DNA of 62,192 nt. Source: an uncultured Oscillospiraceae bacterium (GTDB lineage: Bacteria > Bacillota > Clostridia > Oscillospirales > Oscillospiraceae). This document shows, in pieces, positions 24,290-32,824 of the stretch (the stretch's first letter is position 1; each line of letters starts with the position of its first letter). Below the pieces are notes generated by a model. The model ran no database searches. It was not told where the DNA came from and was given only the letters and a program-made list of their open reading frames with translations. The position numbers were made by a program, and so were the translations under genes. Where the stretch lies: positions 1 to 62,192 of the forward strand of contig CANROF010000008.1 in NCBI GenBank assembly GCA_947632155.1, written 5' to 3'.

Positions 24290-25756
24290 TCAGGAAAGCA
24301 TTTCCACTATCTCTCTCAGGGTGCCCTCCTCCCCCACGTTGCCGGGGAAGATGATGTACGACATCCCGGGGAATTTGCTCTCGGGGCCCAGCTTCCACAC
24401 CGGGACGCCGGGCCTCACCTGCCCCGGTACCCGGGCCCTCCTCACCGCAAGGCCCCGGGTCCCCACGTCGCTGGAGGTGATGCCCCCCTTGGCGATGAGG
24501 AACCGCGGAGCCCGCTGAAGGCGGCTCACCACCCCCGTCAGGGCGTCGGAGATCCGGACCGACAGGGCCAGCCGCTCCTCCGGGCCCGCCTCCGGCGGCG
24601 CCACCACGGACCGGGTGGTGTACACCACCGCCGTCCGGCCCGCGGCCATGGCGCTCTCCGCCCGCTGGGCGGCGGAGGCGGCCTCCCGCTGGAGCCCTCC
24701 GGGCATCCGCCAGGCGCCCGCGTCGAATTCTATCCACTCAAGCGGGCAGGACGAGCCCTCCAGGCACTTGAGCTGCGCCGTGGTCTTTTTCACATGGGAG
24801 CCGGCGATCACCATGCCGCCGTACCCCGTCTCCTCCCCGATGAGCTCCCGGCGGGTGAGCAGCGGCCTGTCGGCCACGTGCCCGAAGACCTTGGGCACCG
24901 CCGCCGCCGAGCGGAAAAGATACTCCCTCCCCCGCTTCATAAGGCGCATCAGCACTACGGCCAGCGCCTTTACGTCCGCCTCCTCCAGCGCGTCCGCCGC
25001 TATGTAGCGGAACCCCGTGAGCTTCAAAAGCCTCTCCTCCAGCGCCTTTAGCTCCAGGCTCCGTATCTCCGGCAGCGTCACGCGGACGACGTCCTCCTCC
25101 GGCAGGGCCCTCCCCGTCAGCGCCGCGTATTTTTCGGCGATATACCCCGGAAGGTCCGAGCGGGAGTAGCCGAAGGTCAGGTCCCTGGCAAACTCCGTCT
25201 CGCCCGCCGGCACCAGGTCCTCCCCGTCCTTCACATAGTGGACGCCGTCCACCGTGTACCGGCCGCCCTCCGCGAAAAACGGGCAGAGCACCTCCCCGGA
25301 AAGCTCCCTCCCGGTCCGCTCCCGGAGCGTATCCCGCAGGACCTTCGTCTCCAGCGGGAAGTGGCCCCGGAGCGTGGAATCGCCCCGGGAGATCAGCAGC
25401 AGCTCCGTCCCGGTCCGCTCCGACGCGGAGATGAGCCTTTCGGCGATCTCCCGGTGGACCTGCTCCGTGCGCCGGGCGGAGAAGCTTCTCGAATTCGTGA
25501 GCACGAAAAACATGCCGTCGCCGGACGTGAGCCCGGCCTCCAGGCTGTCCGGCTCCCAGTCGGTGTAGACGTCGATGCCGTTCACCGTCTGGATGCCGGT
25601 GGGGTCGTCGTCCAGCACCGCCACCTTGCGGTGAAAGTCCCGGTACTCCGCCTCAAAAAGGCGGTCTATCTCCCCTCTGGCCGCTTCGTCCCGCCAGAGC
25701 CCCTCGCAGTCCTCAAAAACCCGCGCGGCCTTAACGCGCCTTGGGATATTCTCCAT
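24290..25756 (-). CDS. Four-carbon acid sugar kinase family protein (DUF1537)
   Basis: 488 residues. The N-terminal substrate domain has VAVLDDDPTGIQT, LTNSRSFS and LISRGDSTLRGHFPLE; the C-terminal nucleotide domain has LIAKGGITSSDV and KFPGMSYIIFPGNVG. These are the hallmarks of the DUF1537 kinases, which phosphorylate D-erythronate, L-threonate, denovo 3-oxo-tetronates or 3-oxo-isoapionate. The usual partners (PdxA2, aldolase OtnC, RuBisCO-like OiaX) are not in the window; a BKACE gene stands downstream. It begins 3 bp after the GH127 stop. Substrate unknown. Confidence 0.88.
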   Translation of the reverse strand: MENIPRRVKAARVFEDCEGLWRDEAARGEIDRLFEAEYRDFHRKVAVLDDDPTGIQTVNGIDVYTDWEPDSLEAGLTSGDGMFFVLTNSRSFSARRTEQVHREIAERLISASERTGTELLLISRGDSTLRGHFPLETKVLRDTLRERTGRELSGEVLCPFFAEGGRYTVDGVHYVKDGEDLVPAGETEFARDLTFGYSRSDLPGYIAEKYAALTGRALPEEDVVRVTLPEIRSLELKALEERLLKLTGFRYIAADALEEADVKALAVVLMRLMKRGREYLFRSAAAVPKVFGHVADRPLLTRRELIGEETGYGGMVIAGSHVKKTTAQLKCLEGSSCPLEWIEFDAGAWRMPGGLQREAASAAQRAESAMAAGRTAVVYTTRSVVAPPEAGPEERLALSVRISDALTGVVSRLQRAPRFLIAKGGITSSDVGTRGLAVRRARVPGQVRPGVPVWKLGPESKFPGMSYIIFPGNVGEEGTLREIVEMLS

Positions 25757-25758
25757 TT

Positions 25759-27726
25759 TTACACCCTCTCCTCGGTCCAGGCCAGCGGCAGCCAGACGGC
25801 CATCTCGCCCCGGCCCCGGTTGTCCCAGGCAAAATACGGTATCATCCGCACCTTCACCGGCCGGAGCTCGTAGTCTCGGAGCTCCCGGTACAGCGCCTCC
25901 CGGTCAGTCTCCCCGCGGCGTATTTCCAGCATCTCCAGCTCCAGCGCCAGGACCCGGCGGCCGACTATGTCATAGCCGCGCTCGGTGAAATGTGGCCGGG
26001 AGGGCAAAAGCAGGTCCTCCAGCGTCTCCGCTTCGGTGTCCGGGGACTCCACGCAGTAGACCAGCGGCCCCCGCTCCACGGCGGCCTGCCCCCGGTCCTC
26101 CTCGATAAGCCCGTGGCCCACCGTGAGGCGCGGCCTCATGCCCAGCTTCAGCTCCACGCGCTCCCCCGCCGCCGCGGTGAGGGCCAGGGCGATGTACGTT
26201 CCGGCGTCCCCGGGCCCAAGCGCCCTCGCCGCGCCGCCGGCGGCGACGCTCCCCGCGCCGGCCCAGCCGGGGACGCGGACATGGAGGGTAAAGGGCCGGC
26301 CGTTGCCGGCCGTGACGCGGAAGACGATCTTCCCGTCCCAGGGGTAGTCCGTACTCTGCTCCAGGGTGAGCTCCGCGCCGCTTTCCAGGCGGAATTTGGC
26401 CTCGCTGGCCCCGTAGAGGCCCGTCCACACGCCGGTCTTGTCCACGGCGTAGGCGTATTCCGACGCCTGGGCTATGGTCCTTGCCAAATTCGGCGGACAG
26501 CAGCAGCTTGTGATATACTCCGTCCGCTCCTGCCCCCAGACCAGCTCATAGGGGAGCTTTTTCGCCCGGCGCAGCATGTTTTCGTAGAAAAACCGCTTTC
26601 CGTCCAGGCTTATCCCGGCGAGATCGACGTTCAAAAGCATCCGCTCCAAGGTGTCCATGTACCGGGCCTGCGGCTCCGCGCAGAACATCCGCCACGCCCA
26701 GAGCACGCCGCCCACCGAGGCGCACGTCTCGTTGTAGGCCGTCACGTTGGGGAGCTGGTAGGCGTAGCCGTAGGCCTGGTGGACGAGCTGGTGATGGAAA
26801 AAGTTCCCGTAGGGCGAGGCCCCGTTGTACAGCGCCCCGCACCCGCCGGTGATGTAGAGCTTGGTGGTCACAAGGTCCCGCCAGACGGCGTCCAGCACCT
26901 CCTTATAGGCCGGCTCGCCCGTCTCCATATACAGGTCCGCCACCCCGGCGTAGAGGTAATTCGCCCGCACCGCGTGGCCCACGATCTTCCGGTGCTCCCG
27001 GAGCGGCAGGCGGTCCTGGTTGTCGTCCAGGCCCTCCCTCACCGAATCGCGCAGCTCCACGGCGGTCTTGGCAAGGTCCAGATATTTCCGGTCCCCCGTG
27101 GTCCGGTAGAGCTCCACAAGGCCCATATAGTGGGACGGGCAGACGGCCGTTTTCACCTCGCCCGACGCGGCGGCCCGGGCGTACATCCGCCCCAGATACC
27201 CGGCGGCTCTCTCCGCAACCTTCAATAAGCCGTCCCGCCCGGTGAGCCGGTAATAGAGGCACGCCGAGGTGAAGAGGTGCCCCATGTTGTAGACCTCAAA
27301 GTCGTTGATGTCCCCCTCCCGGCGGACGCCGTTTCCCGCGCGCTCCCCGATGATCTGCTTTGTGGAGATATACCCGTCCGGCTGCTGGGCGCGGGCAATG
27401 AGGGCGACGTACCCCTCCAGGGCCTCCAGGAGCTCCTTATCACCGGTCCTCGCCGCGGTATAGACCGCGGCCTCCATCCATTTGTAGAAGTCCCCGTCGC
27501 CGAATACCGTGCCGTCAAAATCGCCCTGCGCCTCCCCGGCCGCTATTTTGAAGTTCTCCAGCACGTGGCTTATCTCCGGGCTTTCAAACATCCGCCGCAG
27601 ATGCGCCACCGTCACCCTGGCGCAGGTGTCGAAGCGCTCGGCCAAGAGGCCGCCTGTGAAGCGCACGTCCTCAAAGGGGACGGAGGTGACGCGGGCCCAG
27701 GGGGATCTTCCGGTGTCCGTTATCAT
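25759..27726 (-). CDS. GH127 beta-L-arabinofuranosidase-type glycosidase (DUF1680)
   Basis: 655 residues. An (alpha/alpha)6 barrel carries the GH127 zinc-thiolate site: Glu333 and Cys335 (YNETCASVGG) and the triple cysteine at 408-410 (ITSCCCPPN), where one cysteine is the nucleophile. C-terminal beta domains follow. Characterised members remove beta-L-arabinofuranose; one rhamnogalacturonan-II member acts on aceric acid. ATG 27726 overlaps the racemase-like stop as ATGA. No signal peptide. Its place beside sugar-acid enzymes (kinase, BKACE) makes an acidic sugar product worth considering. Confidence 0.9.
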   Translation of the reverse strand: MITDTGRSPWARVTSVPFEDVRFTGGLLAERFDTCARVTVAHLRRMFESPEISHVLENFKIAAGEAQGDFDGTVFGDGDFYKWMEAAVYTAARTGDKELLEALEGYVALIARAQQPDGYISTKQIIGERAGNGVRREGDINDFEVYNMGHLFTSACLYYRLTGRDGLLKVAERAAGYLGRMYARAAASGEVKTAVCPSHYMGLVELYRTTGDRKYLDLAKTAVELRDSVREGLDDNQDRLPLREHRKIVGHAVRANYLYAGVADLYMETGEPAYKEVLDAVWRDLVTTKLYITGGCGALYNGASPYGNFFHHQLVHQAYGYAYQLPNVTAYNETCASVGGVLWAWRMFCAEPQARYMDTLERMLLNVDLAGISLDGKRFFYENMLRRAKKLPYELVWGQERTEYITSCCCPPNLARTIAQASEYAYAVDKTGVWTGLYGASEAKFRLESGAELTLEQSTDYPWDGKIVFRVTAGNGRPFTLHVRVPGWAGAGSVAAGGAARALGPGDAGTYIALALTAAAGERVELKLGMRPRLTVGHGLIEEDRGQAAVERGPLVYCVESPDTEAETLEDLLLPSRPHFTERGYDIVGRRVLALELEMLEIRRGETDREALYRELRDYELRPVKVRMIPYFAWDNRGRGEMAVWLPLAWTEERV

Positions 27727-28403
27727 ACCGCCACGTCACACCCCTTCGCCAAAAGCGCCTTTTTGAGCTCCGCCGCGCCGAACCGGGGGCTCGACAGCAC
27801 CGGGACGCCGTATTCCCGGGCGATGTCCCGCTCCACATACGCCATGGACCCCTGGGCCAGCACGATGACGTCCACCCGGCCCACCAGCTCCCCCGCCGCC
27901 TTTAGCAGCAGCGCCCGGAAACGCTCCTGGTCAAGGCCGAAGGCACCGTCGATAAGGCCGTCCACCAGCTCCACATGGCGCCCCATGGAGCGCGCGGCCC
28001 GGGAGATGGTGTTTTTCGTGGGCTCCAGCGTGGTGGGGAGCGTGGCCAGCACGCCGATACGGCTCCCCAGGCGCACGGCCTCACGGCACATCTCCTCATC
28101 TATCCGCACAACGGGGACCCCGATGTACGCGGCCATCGCCTGGGCGGCGTCCGCCGCCTCCCCCACGGAGGAGCAGATGTTCAAAATGGCGTCGGCGCCC
28201 TGGCACACCGCCTCCATGTACATCCCGATGAGCCTGGCCGCCGCCGTGGGCGTCACGTATCCCGCGTCCCGGACCTCCGCAAGGATGCCGGGGTCCCGGA
28301 AGCTCAGGATCTCCGCGTCCTGGCCCAGATTTTTCCTTACCTCGCCCTCCACCAGCTCGATGAGCTCCGGCGTGGTGCTGGTATAGACAAGCGCTGCTTT
28401 CAT
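27723..28403 (-). CDS. Asp/Glu/hydantoin racemase superfamily protein
   Basis: 226 residues from ATG 28403 (MKAALVYTSTTPELIE), with GGAGGAG upstream; an extension to 28484 would cross into the divergent gene. The fold signatures ILNICSSVGEAAD (first catalytic cysteine) and RIGVLATLPTTLEPT are present. The second cysteine expected near VIVLAQGSMAYVE is replaced by Gln/Gly, so a two-base racemase is unlikely; a one-cysteine relative such as a decarboxylase, isomerase or lyase is possible. First gene of the operon with GH127, DUF1537 kinase and BKACE. Confidence 0.8.
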   Translation of the reverse strand: MKAALVYTSTTPELIELVEGEVRKNLGQDAEILSFRDPGILAEVRDAGYVTPTAAARLIGMYMEAVCQGADAILNICSSVGEAADAAQAMAAYIGVPVVRIDEEMCREAVRLGSRIGVLATLPTTLEPTKNTISRAARSMGRHVELVDGLIDGAFGLDQERFRALLLKAAGELVGRVDVIVLAQGSMAYVERDIAREYGVPVLSSPRFGAAELKKALLAKGCDVAV

Positions 28404-28417
28404 AAGATCTCCTCCGT

Positions 28418-28468
28418 ATTCTTTAAAATTTATAGGCCCTCGGGCCCGGATTCTTCTAAAATTTACTA
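28418..28468. promoter_or_regulatory. Duplicated ATTCTT(C)TAAAATTTA motif between divergent genes
   Basis: The 80-bp gap between the divergent starts at 28403 and 28484 holds ATTCTTTAAAATTTA (28418-28432) and ATTCTTCTAAAATTTA (28450-28465), separated by a GGGCCC hairpin core. Both contain TAAAAT-like -10 sequences. They may be promoter elements or operator repeats shared by the two units. Confidence 0.35.
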
Positions 28469-28483
28469 TCAGGAGTGCTGACA

Positions 28484-29494
28484 ATGGAAAACATAGACCG
28501 ATACCTCACCCCCTGCAAGCTGGGCCGCCCGGTGCTGGGCCCCTCCGGGGTCCCGGGGACGTATAACGAGCGTGCCGTGGACTGCCCCTTCGTCTTCACC
28601 CACAACGGCATGTATTACATGCTGCACGTGGGCTTCGACGGCCGGGGCTATCAGACGGCGCTGTCAACCAGCGGCGACCTCCTCCACTGGTCGGCCGGCC
28701 GCGTGCTCTTCCCCCGGGGCGGCTCCGGCGGCTGGGACGGCGTGGGCGTCGCCGGGATGTGGATACTCCGGGAAAACGACCTGAACGCCCCGCCGAGGCT
28801 CAAAAAATGGGACGGAAAATACTGGATGGTCTACCACAGCTACCCCGGGGAGGGGTATGAGTCGGGTCCGGCGCAGATCGGCCTCGCCTTTACCGACGAT
28901 GAGACGCTTCTCCACTGGACCAGACTCCCGGAGCCCATCCTCTCCTGGCGCGACGGCGGCGCGTGGGAGCGCGGGGGGCTCTACAAGGGGTGCCTCGTGG
29001 AGGAGGGCGGTGTCTTTTACTTATTTTACAACGCGAAACAGCGCGACCGAAATCCGTGGAACGAGCAGATCGGCCTTGCCACGTCCCGGGACCTTGTCCA
29101 CTGGGAGCGGTTTGACGGAAACCCCGTGATCCCCAACGGCGAGGGGGCCTGGGACTGCCGGTTCTGCGCGGACCCCTGCGTCATGAGGGACGGGGACCGG
29201 TGGGTGATGTTCTATTACGGCTACAACGGCCGTCACGCCGGGGACGGCGCGGCCTTTTCCCGGGACCTTGTCCACTGGGAGAAATGGCCGGAGCCCCTTT
29301 TGACCTCCGGCGGCCCGGGCTCCATCGACACCTTCCACGCCCACAAGCCCTCCGTCATCACGAAGGACGGCGTGCTCTGCCACTTTTACTGCGCCGTCCG
29401 GGAGAGCCGGCCCGGGGACCCGGCGGCAAACCGCCTTTCGGACGTATACTCCGAGTACCGCTGCGTGACCCTGGCGTCCGGCCGGGAGCTTTGA
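28484..29494 (+). CDS. GH43/GH117-like five-bladed beta-propeller glycosidase
   Basis: 336 residues from ATG 28484 (MENIDRYL), with GGAG 8 bp upstream; a GTG 9 bp earlier is less likely. Five repeated blades with the usual acid residues: DCPFVFTHNGMYYM, KKWDGKYWMVYHSY, LYKGCLVEEGGVFYLFY, FCADPCVMRDGDRWVMFYYG, HKPSVITKDGVLCHFY. This fold is shared by GH43, GH117, GH130 and GH32. The text is nearest to the GH43/GH117 side, often on arabinose or galactose derivatives. No signal peptide. Divergent from the racemase-GH127-kinase-BKACE operon. Confidence 0.65.
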   Translation: MENIDRYLTPCKLGRPVLGPSGVPGTYNERAVDCPFVFTHNGMYYMLHVGFDGRGYQTALSTSGDLLHWSAGRVLFPRGGSGGWDGVGVAGMWILRENDLNAPPRLKKWDGKYWMVYHSYPGEGYESGPAQIGLAFTDDETLLHWTRLPEPILSWRDGGAWERGGLYKGCLVEEGGVFYLFYNAKQRDRNPWNEQIGLATSRDLVHWERFDGNPVIPNGEGAWDCRFCADPCVMRDGDRWVMFYYGYNGRHAGDGAAFSRDLVHWEKWPEPLLTSGGPGSIDTFHAHKPSVITKDGVLCHFYCAVRESRPGDPAANRLSDVYSEYRCVTLASGREL

Positions 29495-29536
29495 CGCCCC
29501 GCGGCGCGATTCGCTCCGGCGCGGCGCGATACCCTC

Positions 29537-29565
29537 TTGACTGGATGCCCATACCATAGTATAAT
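29537..29565 (+). promoter_or_regulatory. Sigma-A promoter for the sialidase-like/fucI unit
   Basis: TTGACT (29537-29542) and TATAAT (29560-29565) with 17 bp between. Start of transcription near 29572, about 80 bases before the GTG at 29655. Confidence 0.8.
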
Positions 29566-29654
29566 TCAAAGCGTAAAAAATAGCAATACTGAAATTGGTT
29601 CATTATTATCGAACGCCGCGGCGCGGCGGACACGATCTAAAGGGGGGCATTGCC

Positions 29655-30683
29655 GTGAAGGCTCTGCGCGTGACAAAGGAATTCATTTTTGGGGAGGACC
29701 GGCCCTTCGACAGCGCCCACGCCTCCACCCTGACGCTTCTCCGGGACGGGAGCGTCCTGGCGGCGTGGTTCGGCGGGACCTGGGAGAAGGCCCCGGACGT
29801 GGCCATCTGGGTGAGCCGGCGGGGGGACGCGGGCTGGGGCCCGGTGCGCAAGGCGGCGGACATGAGGAACGTGGCCTGCTGGAATCCGGTGCTGTTTGAA
29901 CGGAAGGACGGCACGGTGCTGCTCTTTTATAAGGTGGGCGCGGCCATCTCCGAGTGGAAAACGTGGCTGACCAGCTCCCGCGACGGCGGCGAAACCTGGT
30001 CGGAGCCGGCGGAGCTCGTCCCCGGCGACTGCTCCGGCGGCAGAGGGCCCGTGAAGAACAAGCCCATCTATCTTGAAAACGGCGACATTTTAGCCCCCGC
30101 GTCCCTGGAGGGCGACACCTGGGACGCCTTTGCGGATATTTCCACGGACGACGGCGAAACCTGGCAAAAAAGCGCCCCCGTCCCCGTCCGGCGCGCCGGG
30201 TATCAGCTTGAGACGCTCCACTCCCCCTACGACCCCCACCGCATCTTCGGTAAGGGCGTCATCCAGCCCACGCTCTGGCAGGACGGGGACGGCGCCGTCC
30301 ATATGCTCCTGCGCAGCACCACGAGCCGGATCGTCCGCAGCGACTCCTATGACAACGGCCGGACCTGGAGCCTGGCCTATGCCACCGGCCTGCCCAACAA
30401 CAACAGCGGCATCGACCTTGTGCGGCTTTCGGACGGCGCGCTGGTGCTGGCCTGGAATCCCACCGAGAATCTGCCCAATTACTACAAGGGCCCCAGGACC
30501 CCCCTATGCCTCTCGTATTCGGAGGACAACGGCGATACCTGGCGGGAGCTGGCCGTCCTGGAGGACGGGCCCGGGGCCTTCGCCTACCCCGCCGTGGTCC
30601 GGGGCGGCCAGAATGAGGTCCTGGTCACCTACACCTGGAAGCGCCAGAGGATCGCGTTCGCCAGGGTGGAGCTGGGAGAGTAG
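29655..30683 (+). CDS. Sialidase-fold (BNR repeat) exo-glycosidase-like protein
   Basis: 342 residues from GTG 29655 ([10 protein letters not shown]), with GGGGG 7 bp upstream; an in-frame start at 29595 has no ribosome-binding site. Four Asp-box motifs ([36 protein letters not shown]) define a six-bladed propeller of the sialidase superfamily (PF13088 type). No signal peptide and no nan genes, so classical sialic-acid release from glycoproteins is doubtful. Relatives act on other ulosonic acids (Kdo, Dha of rhamnogalacturonan-II) or lack proven activity. Followed 52 bp later by fucI. Confidence 0.75.
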   Translation: MKALRVTKEFIFGEDRPFDSAHASTLTLLRDGSVLAAWFGGTWEKAPDVAIWVSRRGDAGWGPVRKAADMRNVACWNPVLFERKDGTVLLFYKVGAAISEWKTWLTSSRDGGETWSEPAELVPGDCSGGRGPVKNKPIYLENGDILAPASLEGDTWDAFADISTDDGETWQKSAPVPVRRAGYQLETLHSPYDPHRIFGKGVIQPTLWQDGDGAVHMLLRSTTSRIVRSDSYDNGRTWSLAYATGLPNNNSGIDLVRLSDGALVLAWNPTENLPNYYKGPRTPLCLSYSEDNGDTWRELAVLEDGPGAFAYPAVVRGGQNEVLVTYTWKRQRIAFARVELGE

Positions 30684-30709
30684 AGATCCATTTAATTTTC
30701 ATTATTTAT

Positions 30710-30720
30710 ATAAAGCGAGA
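30710..30720 (+). promoter_or_regulatory. ATAAAGCGAGA motif in the fucI leader
   Basis: The same 11 bases occur at 32805-32815 in the leader of the aldolase gene, each time 10-16 bases before the start codon. Either a shared operator (an IclR gene follows) or a translation-region coincidence. Confidence 0.3.
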
Positions 30721-30735
30721 AGGAGGAAGCATCCA

Positions 30736-32547
30736 ATGGCAAAGTCCAGATACATCGGCGAATACCCCGTTATCGGCATCCGGCCCGTTATCGACGGGCG
30801 CCGGGGCCCCATGAAGGTCCGCGAATCCCTGGAGGACCAGACCATGGCCATGGCCCAGGCCGCGAAAAAGCTCTTTGAGGAGAACATCCGCTGCTCCAAC
30901 GGCGAGCCCGTGCGGGTGGTCATCGCCGACACCACCATCGGCCGCGTGGCGGAGACGGCCGCCTGCGCCGCCAAATTCAAAAAGGAGGGCGTGGACATCA
31001 CCCTCACCGTCACGCCCTGCTGGTGCTACGGCGCGGAGACAATGGACATGGACCCCATGACCATCAAGGGCGTCTGGGGCTTCAACGGCACCGAGCGGCC
31101 CGGCGCCGTATATCTGGCCTCCGTCCTGGCCACCCACGCCCAAAAGGGCCTGCCGGCCTTCGGCATCTACGGCCATGACGTCCAGGACTTGGAGGACGTG
31201 CCCAACATCCCGGAGGACGTGAAGGAAAAGCTCCTGCGCTTTGCCCGGGCCGCCGTGGCCGCGGCCACCATGCGGGGCAAGAGCTACCTTCAGATCGGCT
31301 CCATCTGCATGGGCATCGGCGGCTCCATCATCGACTCCGCCTTTATCGAGGAATACCTGGGTATGCGGGTGGAGTCCGTGGACGAGGTGGAGATTCTCCG
31401 CCGCATGAACGAGGGCATCTATGACCATGCCGAGTTTGAAAAGGCCATGGCGTGGACGCGCGCCCACTGCCGGGAGGGCTGGGACAAAAACCCCGAGGCC
31501 GTCCGCTTCTCCCCGGAGAAGAAGGCGGAACAGTGGGAGTTCACCGTCAAGATGTACTGCATCATCAAGGACCTGATGAACGGCAACCCCAACCTGCCGA
31601 AGGGCCGGGAGGAGGAGATGGTGGGCCACAACGCCATCGCCGGAGGCTTCCAGGGCCAGCGCCAGTGGACGGACCACTACCCCAACTGCGACTACCCCGA
31701 GGCGCTTTTGAACTCCACCTTTGACCACAACGGCCCCCGGGAGCCCTACATCCTGGCCACGGAAAACGACACCCTCAACGGCCTGGGGATGCTGTTCATG
31801 AAGCTCCTCACCGGCCGGGCCCAGATGTTCTCCGACATACGCACCTACTGGTCCCCGGAGGCCTGCAAAAAGGCGTCCGGCTACGAGGTCACCGGTAAGG
31901 CCCGGGAGAACGGCGGCTTTATCCACCTTATAAACTCCGGCGCCACGGCCCTGGACGCCTGCGGCGAGTGCCGGGACGAGAGCGGCGCCCCCGTCATGAA
32001 GCGCTGGTGGGAGGTGACCGGGGAGGACATCGAGAAAATGACCGCCGCCACCACCTGGCCCGCGGCGGACAACGGCTACTTCCGGGGCGGCGGCTTCTCC
32101 AGCTCCTTCACCACCCGCGCCGAGATGCCCGCCACCATGATAAGGCTCAATTTGGTGAAGGGCCTGGGCCCCGTTTTGCAGATCGCCGAGGGCTGGACCG
32201 TCCACCTGCCGGACGAGGTCACCGACGTGCTGATGCGGCGCACCGACCCCACCTGGCCCTGCACCTGGTTCACGCCCCGCTGCGACGGCGTGGAGGGCAG
32301 CCCCTTCAGGAGCGCCTACGACGTGATGAACAACTGGGGCGCCAATCACGGCGCCATCTCCTACGGCCACATCGGCGCGGACCTCATCACGCTGTGCTCC
32401 ATTCTGCGCATCCCGGTGTGCATGCACAACGTCCCCGCCGGCGACATCTTCCGCCCCGCCGCCTGGAACGCCTTCGGCATGGACAAGGAGGGCCAGGACT
32501 ACCGTGCCTGCGCCGCCTACGGCCCGATGTACAAAAATATCCGCTGA
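30736..32547 (+). CDS. fucI: L-fucose isomerase
   Basis: 603 residues, close to the 590 of characterised FucI, with full-length similarity: [21 protein letters not shown] at the start, [13 protein letters not shown] (metal Glu), [13 protein letters not shown] (metal Asp) and [14 protein letters not shown] (metal His) later. The enzyme converts L-fucose to L-fuculose with manganese; many also isomerise D-arabinose. ATG 30736 follows AGGAGG. L-fuculokinase and fuculose-phosphate aldolase (fucK, fucA) are not in the window. The GH29 fucosidase at 21996 could supply its substrate. Confidence 0.95.
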   Translation: MAKSRYIGEYPVIGIRPVIDGRRGPMKVRESLEDQTMAMAQAAKKLFEENIRCSNGEPVRVVIADTTIGRVAETAACAAKFKKEGVDITLTVTPCWCYGAETMDMDPMTIKGVWGFNGTERPGAVYLASVLATHAQKGLPAFGIYGHDVQDLEDVPNIPEDVKEKLLRFARAAVAAATMRGKSYLQIGSICMGIGGSIIDSAFIEEYLGMRVESVDEVEILRRMNEGIYDHAEFEKAMAWTRAHCREGWDKNPEAVRFSPEKKAEQWEFTVKMYCIIKDLMNGNPNLPKGREEEMVGHNAIAGGFQGQRQWTDHYPNCDYPEALLNSTFDHNGPREPYILATENDTLNGLGMLFMKLLTGRAQMFSDIRTYWSPEACKKASGYEVTGKARENGGFIHLINSGATALDACGECRDESGAPVMKRWWEVTGEDIEKMTAATTWPAADNGYFRGGGFSSSFTTRAEMPATMIRLNLVKGLGPVLQIAEGWTVHLPDEVTDVLMRRTDPTWPCTWFTPRCDGVEGSPFRSAYDVMNNWGANHGAISYGHIGADLITLCSILRIPVCMHNVPAGDIFRPAAWNAFGMDKEGQDYRACAAYGPMYKNIR

Positions 32548-32560
32548 CCATCAGATCGCG

Positions 32561-32592
32561 ACGGCCCCCGCCGGCATTCGGCGAGGGCCGTT
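32561..32592 (+). terminator. Terminator-like hairpin after fucI
   Basis: ACGGCCC-CGCCG pairs with CGGCG-GGGCCGT around GCATT, 13 bp after the stop codon. The following T-run is weak (TTAATG). The region 32595-32740 beyond it holds no gene. Confidence 0.6.
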
Positions 32593-32745
32593 AATGTCCA
32601 TTCTTTTTGAACACTGTTCCGAAAAATTTTTGTCAAACGCCGGAAAAACCGCTGTACGCCCAAAAAAGCGGCTTTAAACGGGCAAAATCAGGCGATAATT
32701 TCACTATTTCAATGGGTCAGCCCGGCGCCGGCGGCGGATTTGCCA

Positions 32746-32774
32746 TTGACAAAACCGGCAAATAGACTTAAAAT
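32746..32774 (+). promoter_or_regulatory. Sigma-A promoter for the aldolase-IclR unit
   Basis: TTGACA (32746-32751) and TAAAAT (32769-32774) with 17 bp between, placing the start near 32781, 44 bases before the aldolase ATG. The leader contains ATAAAGCGAGA (32805-32815), shared with fucI. Confidence 0.8.
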
Positions 32775-32824
32775 GGAGCTGTTTAGTTACACTGGATAAT
32801 GTACATAAAGCGAGATGTGAATAT

